DNA from: Bacteroidetes bacterium UBA6161
GTDB lineage: Bacteria; Bacteroidota; Bacteroidia; NS11-12g; UBA955
NCBI GenBank assembly: GCA_002422315.1
Contig: DIUJ01000050.1
Location: 18,473 to 82,472 of the forward strand
DNA: 64,000 bases
Reading direction: 5' to 3'
Positions 28,235 to 37,786 of this stretch are shown in pieces. The notes beneath the pieces are model-generated. The model was not told where the DNA came from and searched no databases. It saw nothing but the letters and a program-made list of their open reading frames with translations. The translations under genes and the position numbers were made by a program. Every line of letters begins with the position of its first letter. Position 1 is the first letter of the stretch.

Positions 28235-28984
28235 TTATTGATTCAAAAAAGTGTAAGAAAACCCAAGGGTAGCGTAATGGAATAAGGTGAAATTATAGAC
28301 TTGATTATTATCTGCTCCTCCTTCCAGAATGCGGTATCCTGCACGGATATCAATATTCTCTGACAGCTTATAGGTTGCAGCAATCAAAACATCCTCTGCC
28401 CTTCCCTGAGGTGCGGCAAGTGCATCGCCATCTAATAGCAAACCAAATCTATCATTCACATTCCATTTAAGTCTAAAATTAATAATTGGTACAAATCCCA
28501 CATTTGTTTTCGTAGCTTCTAACTGGCCTGAAGAGAGCGCAATCGACGCATCTCTGATCTTTGCTGTAAACCCTAACCCAAACTCAATCTTTTCTTTTTT
28601 TACAATATCGTACCTATACGTAAATCTATACGAGTTGAATTTATATGTACCTAGTATTGGGGAGTTGGCTGGAAAGATTTTGCCTTGAAAAAAAATATCA
28701 TTTGCTACACTCCCTTCTGACTTGGTTTCGAGTGGCGCATATAATAATGAAAATAAATGACGAGATTTAAGTGTATAATTCAACCTAATTCTATAAAAAG
28801 GTTCAGTCCTAGGAATTAGGTCGTCTTTAAATGAAAACAGAGTCCCCTTATCGCCCGGAATACTAACATTGTTATACCCTGTAAAAACAACTCCTGACTC
28901 CAAAACAATAAGCGCTTGAGCGCTGGTAGAGGATATTCCAATATAGAAAAGCAATAGGGTTGTGAAGTAAAATACTATTTTCAT
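28235..28984 (-). CDS. Outer-membrane barrel-like protein of unknown function
   Basis: A 249-residue exported protein. The signal peptide is MKIVFYFTTLLLFYIGISSTSA before QALIV. The mature part is made of alternating strands: FYRIRLNYTLKSRHLFSLLYAPLE, SYRFTYRYDIVKKEKIEFGLGFTAKI, NFRLKWNVNDRFGLLLDG and a last strand FHYATLGFSYTFLNQ with an aromatic near the end, so a small eight-to-ten-strand barrel is likely. No close family is recognised. No operon partner: the neighbour upstream is 190 bp away. Confidence 0.65.
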   Translation of the reverse strand: MKIVFYFTTLLLFYIGISSTSAQALIVLESGVVFTGYNNVSIPGDKGTLFSFKDDLIPRTEPFYRIRLNYTLKSRHLFSLLYAPLETKSEGSVANDIFFQGKIFPANSPILGTYKFNSYRFTYRYDIVKKEKIEFGLGFTAKIRDASIALSSGQLEATKTNVGFVPIINFRLKWNVNDRFGLLLDGDALAAPQGRAEDVLIAATYKLSENIDIRAGYRILEGGADNNQVYNFTLFHYATLGFSYTFLNQ

Positions 28985-29171
28985 TTTTTAAACTCTTTTA
29001 AAGATAAGTGCTGTTTGTTTACGTTAGGTTTTAGTATTTACTTTCAATGTTTCACCGCACAATTCTTTTATGATATTGGCTTGTTCATTCATTTGTTTTT
29101 GTCGGCAATTTTGTTTTTTAAACAGCAATTTAACTTTAGTAGTTTTAAACAACGGAAGGTAAAATCAATTT

Positions 29172-30551
29172 CTATATTTTTATAAATTTCAAAAAAGAAC
29201 TAAAGCCTCCTTTGATTATTTCTACATGATAAATACCCGGAGGAAAGTTCTCCGATTCAATTGACAGTGCGTGTCTCCCTTCAGAATAAAGTTCTGAAGA
29301 ATATGTTTTTATTAAAATACCATTTGAGCTAAAAATGCGCACTGAAACTAATTTGTTATTTGAAACATAAAATGACAATGTGCTTTCTCCATTACTAGGG
29401 TTTGGATAAAGTATATTTTTTTCTTCCAATTTAATACTTGCATGATCTATCGAATTCGAAAGAGGTACACTTGAACGCAAAAGCACAAATCGATTTGGAG
29501 ATTCGGTCATTGCATAGATCTTACCATCAGGCGCTTGTCTTACATCACGAAAACGCGCATACCCATTCATGCTTCTTGTAGAAGATATTCTTTTGTTGTC
29601 TTTAAGTTTAAGCCAATGGATATGCGTGCCAGCCAATGCGCCAATTAATATATCTGCTTCATTATTTGCTTGGCCATTTCTTATAAAAGTCATTCCACTT
29701 GGAGCAATAGAGGGAACCCAATAAGTTAGTGGAAGTTCCATTCCAGGTAGTGTGGTATCAGGAGTAATAGGTGTTCCATTGTAGTTGATTCCAAAAGTTA
29801 CAGCAGGCCAACCATAATTCGTGTTTGCTTTAATCAAATTGAGTTCGTCGCCACCTCTAGGGCCATGTTCATGTGCGTATATTTCTCCTGTAGCAGGATT
29901 CATTGCCATGCCTTGGATATTTCGATTTCCCCATGTATAAATTTCAGGTTTTGCATTGGCAACTCCAACTAATGGATTACTCGCGGGTACCGTTCCATCA
30001 TCATTGAATCGCAATACTTTACCAAAATGGTTGCTTATGCTTTGCGCACTGTCTTGCACTCCACGATCTCCCACCGACATATAAAGAAAATTATTGTTAT
30101 CAAAAACGATACGACTGCCAAAATGCTGACCAGAATTACGTATCGGTAAGGCTCTAAACAATTCTGTGAAATTTTGTAATTCATTGCCAACAAGCGTTCC
30201 CCTGCCTAAAGCGGTTGTTTGCCCTCCTGATGCCGCAACAGCATAGGTAAGATAAACAAAATTGTTGTTACTGAAATCTGGATGTAAGGCGATATCCAAT
30301 AATCCCCCTTGTCCATTTTGTGAAACAGAGGGTACCCCACTTATCTCTTTCAGTGTCTCGGTAGAAATAGTAAAATGAAACACTTTCCCTTGTTTTTCTG
30401 TAAACAATACTTCGTCGCTATTAATAAACGTAAAGCCCCAAGGAGCTGCCATATTATTAATCAATACTTTCTCTTCAAACAATTCTGGGACTTGTGCGTA
30501 ACTTATATTTGCAAAGAATAACATTAGGACACATATTCTCTTCCAATTCAT
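29172..30551 (-). CDS. PQQ-type sugar dehydrogenase with T9SS sorting domain
   Basis: A 459-residue secreted protein. After the signal peptide (MNWKRICVLMLFFANISYA) come the six-bladed propeller motifs of the glucose/sorbosone dehydrogenase family, related to aldose sugar dehydrogenase YliI: MAAPWGFTFI, GQGGLLDIALHPDF, GQHFGSRIVFD, VGDRGVQDSAQS, EHGPRGGDELNLI and NYGWPAVTFG. A C-terminal domain of about 75 residues beginning LYPNPSNGESTLSFYV is a type A T9SS sorting domain, so the enzyme is exported through the Por system and probably anchored on the cell surface. The start at 30551 places the signal peptide at the N-terminus; an ATG at 30596 is also in frame. Real substrate unknown. Confidence 0.88.
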   Translation of the reverse strand: MNWKRICVLMLFFANISYAQVPELFEEKVLINNMAAPWGFTFINSDEVLFTEKQGKVFHFTISTETLKEISGVPSVSQNGQGGLLDIALHPDFSNNNFVYLTYAVAASGGQTTALGRGTLVGNELQNFTELFRALPIRNSGQHFGSRIVFDNNNFLYMSVGDRGVQDSAQSISNHFGKVLRFNDDGTVPASNPLVGVANAKPEIYTWGNRNIQGMAMNPATGEIYAHEHGPRGGDELNLIKANTNYGWPAVTFGINYNGTPITPDTTLPGMELPLTYWVPSIAPSGMTFIRNGQANNEADILIGALAGTHIHWLKLKDNKRISSTRSMNGYARFRDVRQAPDGKIYAMTESPNRFVLLRSSVPLSNSIDHASIKLEEKNILYPNPSNGESTLSFYVSNNKLVSVRIFSSNGILIKTYSSELYSEGRHALSIESENFPPGIYHVEIIKGGFSSFLKFIKI

Positions 30552-30744
30552 TTTAATTCTTTGCTTTAATTCAGATAAGATACTTGATTTTTTCATTTTT
30601 TGACTATCGTTTGTTGTTAATACATTTAAACATTGAATATAGGAAAGTATACTCAAAAACTATATTTTTCGTGCAAGTCCATTAAGTTCTTAGGAACCAA
30701 CTCTAAGGACTTGGCATTAGATATATCTTCAATCGTTTTGGGTC

Positions 30745-31665
30745 CTATAGTTTCTGAACTTTTTTAATTAGTTTTTCTCCTTCAGGGGTACTTAGTTCTA
30801 CGAAATACATTCCCGGTGGTAGTTCGCTAATGTCTAGTTTATTTGTGTTCAAAGAAGAAAGAACCTCTTTGCCCGTGGTAGTAAATATCTTTATCTCTTC
30901 AAGACTTATTTCAGAATCTACATATACGATTCCAGAACTAGGATTTGGATACAATTTTACTTGAGAATGCAATATGCTGTTGTCTACAGAATTTATGGAG
31001 TTTGGTATGAGTCTATATACCATGCCATTTCTGGGCAATCCTCCAACTATAGGAGTTAAAGAATCGGGCAAATCGAAGCCAACACTTGGGTTGTTTGGGT
31101 CCTCATAAATCGTTACATTTTTAGATTCGTCAAAATTATTGAAAAAACAAACTGGAAGAAATCCATTGGCACCGGCCGAAACAACACTAGGACCAAAATG
31201 TACTTCTATCGTTCCATTTTCATACAACCACATTTGAAAACTTATGGAATCTGTGTCGTTTAAAGGGGGAACACCCAAAACATCTACATTGGCAATTTCA
31301 GCTTTAAAAATTTTACCATTTGGTGTTTGATCTGTTTGGTACCTTAAACCAGAAAATGAAACACGACTTTTCTTTTGATAGTAGGTGTAAAAAGGCATTA
31401 GAACCTCAAAGGTTGAAGGATTAAAATAGAAAAAGGCATCGTAATTTATAATTTTTGAAAAAGATTGTCCATAATAATTAAAGTTAAAACCTAAATCAAT
31501 TTGAATATCTTGTAATTCATCGGCCAAAAAACTATCTACCACAGTGGCCCTATTCAACCTGTTGTAGTTGGTAGAGTCCAATTCGAAACGATAATAGTTT
31601 TGGGCAAATAAGCTTGTGCTAGAAATTGCTAGTAGTAAGCATAAATAGAGTAATTTTTTCATCAT
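30745..31665 (-). CDS. T9SS type A sorting-domain protein
   Basis: A 306-residue secreted protein with a signal peptide (MMKKLLYLCLLLAISSTSLFA then QNYYRF), an unrecognised beta-rich body of about 210 residues with FNFNYYGQSF and SISFQMWLYENGTIEVHFG (fibronectin/adhesin-like look), and a C-terminal sorting domain beginning KLYPNPSSGIVYVDSE and ending LIKKVQKL. It is therefore a predicted surface or secreted cargo of the type IX system. It begins about 55 bp after the MBL gene's stop. The upstream 49-codon extension overlaps the MBL gene and is not likely to be translated. Confidence 0.78.
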   Translation of the reverse strand: MMKKLLYLCLLLAISSTSLFAQNYYRFELDSTNYNRLNRATVVDSFLADELQDIQIDLGFNFNYYGQSFSKIINYDAFFYFNPSTFEVLMPFYTYYQKKSRVSFSGLRYQTDQTPNGKIFKAEIANVDVLGVPPLNDTDSISFQMWLYENGTIEVHFGPSVVSAGANGFLPVCFFNNFDESKNVTIYEDPNNPSVGFDLPDSLTPIVGGLPRNGMVYRLIPNSINSVDNSILHSQVKLYPNPSSGIVYVDSEISLEEIKIFTTTGKEVLSSLNTNKLDISELPPGMYFVELSTPEGEKLIKKVQKL

Positions 31666-31720
31666 AATTTTGTTTAATCTAATAGACACAAGATTAAACA
31701 AAAAAGTTGTATTGAAAAAA

Positions 31721-33121
31721 TTATAATTCATAGGTAAATCCTTTGGATGCAATTTCAACTGGAGCAAAATCAATTCCTTGCTTAAGTGCAGCAGAGGAGA
31801 AAGGGTCGGCATGAACCAAGAATATTTTTTTGGTTATGGACCCACAGGTAAGTTTTAGATAATTTAATAGTCCCAAGTGATCGGGATGTGCCGAAAAAGC
31901 ATCGGTTTTCTGAATAGAAGCCATAACCCTTCTTTCCTTGTGGTTTATAAACACTGTTTGGCGGCCTTGTAAAAGTTGGTGCCCGAAGGTTCCTTCTGCA
32001 CAAAAACCAGCAATAAGAATAGTGGAAAAAGCATTGGAAATGTTGTTTTTTACGTGTTCTTGTATTCTCCCTCCTTCTACCATGCCGGCAGCAGATATAA
32101 TTACGCAGGGTTCATAATCTGTGCTTATGTATTCACTATGGGCTTTGTTTGCTAAGGAGTGTAAATTAGGAAAATTGAAAATCTCACCATATTGCTTGTA
32201 AAAATCTTGTGTTTCTTGGTCTAGTAGATTGATATATTGAGAGTACAATCCAGTAGTTTTAATAGCCAAAGGACTATCGGAATAAATTTTTATAGGTGGC
32301 AATTTGCCTTCGGCATACAGTTGGTGCAAGGTAAAAATAATAGCTTGTGTTCTTCCCACACTAAAAGCAGGTATAATTAATTTACCACTTAACCCCACAC
32401 AAGTTTTTTGTATATGATGCAAGAGCACATCTTTGGGGTCGTTGTCTGCAGAATGGTATCTTCCGCCATAAGTAGATTCGCTTACCAAAAAATCAGGAGA
32501 AGGCATAGGTTCTGGGTCTCTTACAAGTTTGGATTTATAATTACCCAAGTCTCCTGTAAAGCCTATTGTTTTCTTGGTATTCCCTTCCACTGTTTCCATA
32601 AAAACAGAAGCTGCTCCGAGTATATGTCCTGCATGGTAAAAAGTAAATTGTGTATCTGAAAATAAAGAAACAGGTATGTGAAACTCTACTTCTCTAACCA
32701 ATGCCATGGTTTGATGCAGATGTTTGTATTGGTATAAAAGAGGTTTGCTAGGTTTTTTTACTACTTTTTTACCTTTTCTAGTCATTTGTTTTTTCTGCGA
32801 ATCCATTATCTGAATACTCAGTGAATCTTCTAACAAATGATAGGTCAACTCCTTGGTTGCAGCAGTACAAAAGATTGGCCCTTCAAAACCTTGACGAACT
32901 AGATTAGGCAAATTACCACAATGGTCTACATGGGCATGGGTTAATATAACTGCATGAATTTTTTTAGGAGGAAAAGGGAAATGAAGGTTGTTTTCTACCA
33001 GTTCATTTTTGTTTTCATAGTTCAAACCACAATCTATCAATATATTTTTGCCATTTGGCAATTCTAAGAGATGCATACTACCCGTAACAGTACCAGCAGC
33101 TCCCCAACAAGTCAATTTCAT
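31721..33121 (-). CDS. Beta-CASP metallo-beta-lactamase RNase-like protein
   Basis: A 466-residue MBL-fold protein of the YSH1/CPSF73-like group (RNA specificity domain). Metal-ligand motifs are seen in order: THAHVDHCGNLP (HxHxDH), GHILGAASVFM, SESTYGGRYHS, SAAGMVEGGRIQEH and the beta-CASP DAFSAHPDHLG with the last histidine. Relatives cleave RNA or act on small phosphodiesters; the exact substrate here is not known. The ATG at 33121 is chosen: a -7 box ends 5 nt upstream and the region before it is a non-coding tandem repeat. It is upstream of the two T9SS genes. Confidence 0.85.
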   Translation of the reverse strand: MKLTCWGAAGTVTGSMHLLELPNGKNILIDCGLNYENKNELVENNLHFPFPPKKIHAVILTHAHVDHCGNLPNLVRQGFEGPIFCTAATKELTYHLLEDSLSIQIMDSQKKQMTRKGKKVVKKPSKPLLYQYKHLHQTMALVREVEFHIPVSLFSDTQFTFYHAGHILGAASVFMETVEGNTKKTIGFTGDLGNYKSKLVRDPEPMPSPDFLVSESTYGGRYHSADNDPKDVLLHHIQKTCVGLSGKLIIPAFSVGRTQAIIFTLHQLYAEGKLPPIKIYSDSPLAIKTTGLYSQYINLLDQETQDFYKQYGEIFNFPNLHSLANKAHSEYISTDYEPCVIISAAGMVEGGRIQEHVKNNISNAFSTILIAGFCAEGTFGHQLLQGRQTVFINHKERRVMASIQKTDAFSAHPDHLGLLNYLKLTCGSITKKIFLVHADPFSSAALKQGIDFAPVEIASKGFTYEL

Positions 33122-33126
33122 TGTTG

Positions 33127-33134
33127 CAAATATA
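33127..33134 (-). promoter_or_regulatory. -7 promoter element of the MBL gene
   Basis: Minus-strand TATATTTG (TAnnTTTG), 5 nt before the ATG at 33121, which again implies a leaderless transcript. It overlaps the first base of the 122 bp tandem repeat. Confidence 0.65.
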
Positions 33135-33373
33135 GCATTTAAACGCGATAACAGTATGAGGTTTTCCTTAAGCTTTATTCCTACATTTCTCCTGTAGCTC
33201 AGCCTTAATTCATTAGAGTGGTTGGTGGCAAACACCAACCACGGCGAAAAAGGATAGCATTTAAACGCGATAACAGATGAGGTTTTCCTTAAGCTTTATT
33301 CCTACATTTCTCCTGTAGCTCAGCCTTGATTCATTAGAGTGGTTGGTGAAAAACACCAACCACGGCGAAAAAG
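33132..33373. repeat. Two-copy 122 bp tandem repeat with hairpin
   Basis: Copy 1 starts at 33132 and copy 2 at 33254, differing by a 1 bp deletion (CAGTATGAG versus CAGATGAG) and a few substitutions. Each copy carries a 10 bp inverted repeat, GTGGTTGGTG ... CACCAACCAC (33219-33243 in copy 1), and the string TGTAGCTCAG, which looks like a tRNA D-arm. No T-arm follows, so it is not a tRNA gene. The region is non-coding and lies between the MBL gene's start and the DUF2723 gene's 3' end. Confidence 0.8.
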
Positions 33374-33395
33374 CCATAATTCATCTTCCTTTACA

Positions 33396-33432
33396 ACAAA
33401 AAAGGGATTGTCTGTTATTGACAATCCCTTTT
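33396..33432 (-). terminator. Terminator of the DUF2723 gene
   Basis: A 13 bp stem (AAAAGGGATTGTC 33400-33412 / GACAATCCCTTTT 33420-33432) with a 7-nt loop lies 25 bp after the stop codon, followed on the minus strand by a T-run. Confidence 0.9.
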
Positions 33433-33456
33433 CATTTATTGTTAAAATATTATTTC

Positions 33457-36400
33457 TTACATAATCCCAAGGCGATTGCCAAGTTCTAGGTATTTTGGAA
33501 GTTCGGTATTTATTTTAGCTGATACCTCCTTGTACCCAAATTCATCGCTACGGTCTTTTGCTAATTTCATAAAGTTAATCGCTTCTCTAAGATTGTAAAG
33601 TGCGAAATTGGTCATTTCCTTTCTACCTTCAAATTGCGCGAAATACTTGGCTGTTTTTACATTTCTTTCATACATTTCCAAGAAATGTTTGGCAGCCTTT
33701 TCTTTTTCACCTAACTCATGATAGGTTATAGCGGCATAGTATTTGGGTTGGTTGCGCATAGGTTGTACTTTTTCTGGTACAACTTTAAAAATCTTATCCA
33801 ACAAGGCTGTCGACCTTTCTTTGTTCAATTTTAGCTGAGATTCAATATACTCTTTTCTACCTTCTGGTATGTTTGGCATATCTCCTCTGCCTGAATTAAT
33901 TTGGTCTAGTTCGGCTTGTAGTTTTGAATTTCTATTTAGCAATTCATTTGCAAATTGAACAAATACAGTTTGAAGATTTTGAGGCACCAATACTGCTTTA
34001 TCATCCAAGTAGAAGTTTTCTTTTTCTGCCATGTTAGACCATCTAAATTTGTTCATTAGATTGTCATACAAAATATCTTCTGGTATTCTGGAAGGTACTC
34101 CCCCTTCTGTGGCAGACTCTATTGGAACAAGCCTATAAGTTAGGCCTTCTAATTGCATGTATTTTTCAAGGCCATAGAAACCGCTTCTACCACTGGTTGT
34201 AGTAAAATAAATTGGTCTTTCCCAGCCTCTTTCTGCATTGGTAGCAAGTAGATTAAAGAATACCAAGTCGCCTTTGTGCATATAGCCTCTGTCGTAGTCT
34301 ATGTTAAAGTAATTTACTATTTTAGAAGTATCTTTCATAGGAACTACGTTGTTTTTTATTACAGAATTTTTATCTACAGTGATTCTAAACTTACGCGCAG
34401 GCATAAAATTCACCATGTTACCTTCTCTGTCCATCACTCTTTTTTCAGGGCTAAGCATGTAGTCTTGAACAAAGCTATAGGGTAAATAAACATCCTGAGG
34501 CAAGTCTGTTCTGTTGTAGTACACCACTTCGTTGTTCCCTGCTCTCAAATCTTCTTTAGTTAGGGTAAGAGGAAGGGGCTCTGATTCGTATACTTTATCT
34601 AACAATATAGAAGAATACCAATCGGTAGGCAATAAACTCATGTTTATAACCCTTACGTCTGTTCTAATTCCCTCTACATTTTGAGCATACCAAACAGGAT
34701 AAGTATCGTTGTCTCCATTGGTAAATAAAATAGCATTTGGCGCACAGCTTTCCAAGTAATTTATGGCGAAATCTATACCCAATCTTCTACCAGATCTATC
34801 GTGGTCGTCCCAGCCTTGAGAAGCCATAAGAACAGGTACAGCAAGTAAGGAGGCTGCAGTAGCAGAAACAGCGGCAATGCTAGGTTTCGTAAATTTCTTA
34901 AGCCAATCTGCTATAAATATCACCCCAAGCCCTATCCATATAGTAAATACCTGAAAAGAACCTACTACAGCATAGTCCCTTTCACGAGGTTCAAAAGGAG
35001 GTTGATTTAAGAAAACTATGATTAATAAACCGGTATAAAGGAAAAAAACGAGGTTAACTATAAAATCATTTTTTCTTTTTTTAGCTTGAAAAACCATACC
35101 CAATACCCCTAACAATAAAGGTAGCATATAATATTTATTTCGAGCCTTGTTGTTTGCATAATCGTCTGGCAAATCGTTTTGTGGCCCTAACCTAACATTG
35201 TCTATAAACCCTATTCCACTTAACCAATTTCCTTCAAACTCTTTGTTGTGAGAATGGCCTTGAATATCGTTTTGCCTACCGGCAAAATTCCATAAAAAGT
35301 ATCTCCAATACATATAACCCATTTGGTAATTCAATGCAAATTGAAGATTTTGGGCAAAGGTTGGTTTTTGTTTGTCGAGTGCTTCGTATTGTTGTTGTAA
35401 AGAAGTAGGGTCTTGACCTTGTTGCTGGGCTTGGCGGATTTGATTTTCTAGCATTTCCATTCTATTCTGAATTTCTTGCATCCCCGACCAATATCTGTAT
35501 CCAGATGGACTACCATCTTTTTGCATGTCTCCCATTCTAGGTAAAAATGTTTGCATAGTAGGGTCGTATTCATAATCTTGTTTTTTACCTACTGCAATGT
35601 ATTTGTCTTCTCCTTTAGTGTAAATAGTACCTTTGTCTTTTGCATTAATTGGTCTGCCTGCGTTAAAATACGGTCCATACAGCAGTGGTCTGTCTCCATA
35701 TTGTTCACGGTTTATATAGCTTAGTAAATTAAAAGGATCTGCAGGATTGTTCATGTCGATAGGCGGATTGGCAGAAGAGCGAATAACCACCATTGTGTAT
35801 GAAGAATAACCCAAAAGTATATAAGCCAAAGAGACAAATGCAAGATTTAAATTCTTTTTGTTTTTAATTTTAGAGTAAACAATACCAGCTATAACAGTGG
35901 CAATTATAAGTATGATAGCCACCATGCTACCTACACCAAAACCAAAACTTAATGTATTTACAAAAAACAGATCAAATACCGACATCAGTTTTGGAACCCC
36001 TGGTATTAAGAAATTTTGTACAAAAGTTAAAATTACGAAGCCAGAAAGGAAAGCTATAAATCCACCAAGCAAAGTTGGTTTTTCATACTTTTTGAAATAG
36101 TAAATGAACGCAACAGCAGGAATTACAAGTAAGCTTAACAAGTGAGTACCGATAGAAATACCTATTAAAAGTGCTATTAATACAAGCCATCTATCTGCGT
36201 AAGGGCTGTTGCTCCTCTCCCATCTTAGTGCAGCCCAGAAGGTAAGCATAGTAAAAAATGAAGAAAGTGCGTAAACCTCGGCTTCCACCGCAGAAAACCA
36301 AAAAGAATCCATAAAAGTAAGAGACAATGCACCAACTATTCCAGCACCAAAGGTTAGAATAGTTTGATCCGATGTTAAACTTTCCGAACCTTTTTTTAGT

Positions 36401-36714
36401 AATTTGCCTGCATAGTGGGTAATTATCCAAAAGGTAAACATTACAGCCATAGCACTAGCCAAAGCACTCATCGTATTTACCATAAAGGCTACTTGTTCGG
36501 TTCCGGGAGCAAGCATAGAAAACAACCTACCCAACATTAGGAAAAATGGCGCACCAGGAGGGTGAACCACCATAAGTTTGTAAGAAGCAGCAATAAACTC
36601 CCCGCAATCCCATAAACTTACCGATGTTTCTAGGGTTAATTCGTATACTACGAAAGCTACTAAACCAATAATCCAACCTAATAAATTATTGTAAAATTTA
36701 AATCCACGCATCAT
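33457..36714 (-). CDS. DUF2723 (TMEM260-like) membrane protein
   Basis: A 1085-residue protein with about 10-12 predicted membrane helices in the first 650 residues, WDCGEF at 35-40 followed by HPPGAPFFLML (51-61), typical of the DUF2723/TMEM260 family, and a soluble C-terminal half. Human TMEM260 is an O-mannosyltransferase, so a GT-C-fold glycosyltransferase using a polyprenyl-phosphate donor is likely. The central loop contains a Gln-rich stretch (QIRQAQQQGQDPTSLQQQY). The C-terminal part is helical, with SQLKLNKERSTALLDKIF and an alpha-solenoid-like YAAITYHELGEKEKAAKHFLEMYERN. It has its own terminator and no close partner gene. Confidence 0.88.
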   Translation of the reverse strand: MMRGFKFYNNLLGWIIGLVAFVVYELTLETSVSLWDCGEFIAASYKLMVVHPPGAPFFLMLGRLFSMLAPGTEQVAFMVNTMSALASAMAVMFTFWIITHYAGKLLKKGSESLTSDQTILTFGAGIVGALSLTFMDSFWFSAVEAEVYALSSFFTMLTFWAALRWERSNSPYADRWLVLIALLIGISIGTHLLSLLVIPAVAFIYYFKKYEKPTLLGGFIAFLSGFVILTFVQNFLIPGVPKLMSVFDLFFVNTLSFGFGVGSMVAIILIIATVIAGIVYSKIKNKKNLNLAFVSLAYILLGYSSYTMVVIRSSANPPIDMNNPADPFNLLSYINREQYGDRPLLYGPYFNAGRPINAKDKGTIYTKGEDKYIAVGKKQDYEYDPTMQTFLPRMGDMQKDGSPSGYRYWSGMQEIQNRMEMLENQIRQAQQQGQDPTSLQQQYEALDKQKPTFAQNLQFALNYQMGYMYWRYFLWNFAGRQNDIQGHSHNKEFEGNWLSGIGFIDNVRLGPQNDLPDDYANNKARNKYYMLPLLLGVLGMVFQAKKRKNDFIVNLVFFLYTGLLIIVFLNQPPFEPRERDYAVVGSFQVFTIWIGLGVIFIADWLKKFTKPSIAAVSATAASLLAVPVLMASQGWDDHDRSGRRLGIDFAINYLESCAPNAILFTNGDNDTYPVWYAQNVEGIRTDVRVINMSLLPTDWYSSILLDKVYESEPLPLTLTKEDLRAGNNEVVYYNRTDLPQDVYLPYSFVQDYMLSPEKRVMDREGNMVNFMPARKFRITVDKNSVIKNNVVPMKDTSKIVNYFNIDYDRGYMHKGDLVFFNLLATNAERGWERPIYFTTTSGRSGFYGLEKYMQLEGLTYRLVPIESATEGGVPSRIPEDILYDNLMNKFRWSNMAEKENFYLDDKAVLVPQNLQTVFVQFANELLNRNSKLQAELDQINSGRGDMPNIPEGRKEYIESQLKLNKERSTALLDKIFKVVPEKVQPMRNQPKYYAAITYHELGEKEKAAKHFLEMYERNVKTAKYFAQFEGRKEMTNFALYNLREAINFMKLAKDRSDEFGYKEVSAKINTELPKYLELGNRLGIM

Positions 36715-36857
36715 TTTTCTGTTTTTTGAAGTGAAGCAGCGAAAATAATTAAATTGTGCAAATTATCGTTAAAATTATGCTGTGTTTGTTTAATTAATTT
36801 TATCTCCTTGTATTTCTTAGGCTTAACAGGAATTTAAGCTACAGTATATAGCTTATA

Positions 36858-37451
36858 TTATAAAGAATGTATCCCTAACAATTTCTTGTGGATGTGCAAA
36901 ACCTGCAACAAGATGGAATGCTCTCCATCGTTTTGAATAACATAATCCGATTTGGATATTTTCTCTTCGTCTGAGAGTTGATTTTCGATTCGCTTAAGCA
37001 CTTCTTCCCTGCTCAAACTATCCCTTTCCATCACTCTTTGTATTCTTAATTCTAGTGGCGAAACCACCAGTATTATTTTATCTAATCCTTTGTAGGAACC
37101 ACTTTCGAAAAGTATAGCTGCTTCTTTAAGTGTATAAGGCGCATGTTTGTGTTGTGAACAAAACTCTTCGTAATCCTTTTCAACTGCCGGATGAACAGCA
37201 TCATTTAATTCTTTGAGTAAACTAGGGTTTGTAAACGCTTTTTGGGCTATCCCTTTTCGGTTTAGTTCCCCTTCTATATATGCTTGATTCCCGAATAGAT
37301 GTTGAATTTTTTGTTTCAATTCTGGTTTGTTGTTCATAAGCCACTTTGCTCTTTGATCAGAAGAGTAAAAGGGGATTCCTAAAAAAACAAAAGCAGCGGA
37401 AACTGTTGATTTTCCGCTGCCTATGCCGCCTGTAATGCCTATTTTAAGCAT
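36858..37451 (-). CDS. coaE: Dephospho-CoA kinase
   Basis: Last enzyme of CoA synthesis: phosphorylates the 3' hydroxyl of dephospho-CoA with ATP. The 197-residue cytosolic protein has the P-loop GITGGIGSGKST (4-15), the DAVHPAVEKDYE segment and the lid/base region ESGSYKGLDKIILV with RVMERDSLS. Length is normal. It is the last gene of a minus-strand block that starts with nusB; 12 bp separate it from yajC. Confidence 0.95.
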   Translation of the reverse strand: MLKIGITGGIGSGKSTVSAAFVFLGIPFYSSDQRAKWLMNNKPELKQKIQHLFGNQAYIEGELNRKGIAQKAFTNPSLLKELNDAVHPAVEKDYEEFCSQHKHAPYTLKEAAILFESGSYKGLDKIILVVSPLELRIQRVMERDSLSREEVLKRIENQLSDEEKISKSDYVIQNDGEHSILLQVLHIHKKLLGIHSL

Positions 37452-37462
37452 ACATTCAAAAC

Positions 37463-37768
37463 TTATTTATTTTGAGCTGCCAAACTTAATTCGGCAGAAA
37501 TCCCAGTTTTTTCTATCTCAAATTGGGTTTCGCCATGGCACTGTATGGTAATGGTTGTGTCCGACATACCATGTATTTTTCCATGTATGCCACCAGTTGT
37601 AACAACTTTGTCGCCTTTTTTAAGTTCTTCTAGAAATTTCTTGGTCTTTTTATTTTTTCTTGATTGTGGTAAAATCATAAAAACATAAAACACAACCATA
37701 ATAAGAATAAGAGGCAGCCAAGTTTCCATTCCTCCTGACTTTGCTTGTTGTAATAAAATATGAAACAT
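37463..37768 (-). CDS. yajC: Preprotein translocase subunit YajC
   Basis: A 101-residue inner-membrane protein that associates with SecDF-SecYEG. It has one N-terminal TM helix (LPLILIMVVFYVFMILP), the charged QSRKNKKTKKF segment and the GDKVVTTGGIHGKI beta domain. It lies between coaE and the DUF1573 gene (18 bp gap), the common order in Bacteroidota. Confidence 0.95.
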   Translation of the reverse strand: MFHILLQQAKSGGMETWLPLILIMVVFYVFMILPQSRKNKKTKKFLEELKKGDKVVTTGGIHGKIHGMSDTTITIQCHGETQFEIEKTGISAELSLAAQNK

Positions 37769-37786
37769 TGTAATTATTTAGTTAGA

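Noticed and set aside
33185..33250. A possible tRNA gene with TGTAGCTCAG and an anticodon-like stem
   Set aside because: There is no GGTTCGA-type T-arm, the acceptor ends do not pair and the loop of the second stem is not 7 nt; it is a tandem repeat, not a tRNA.
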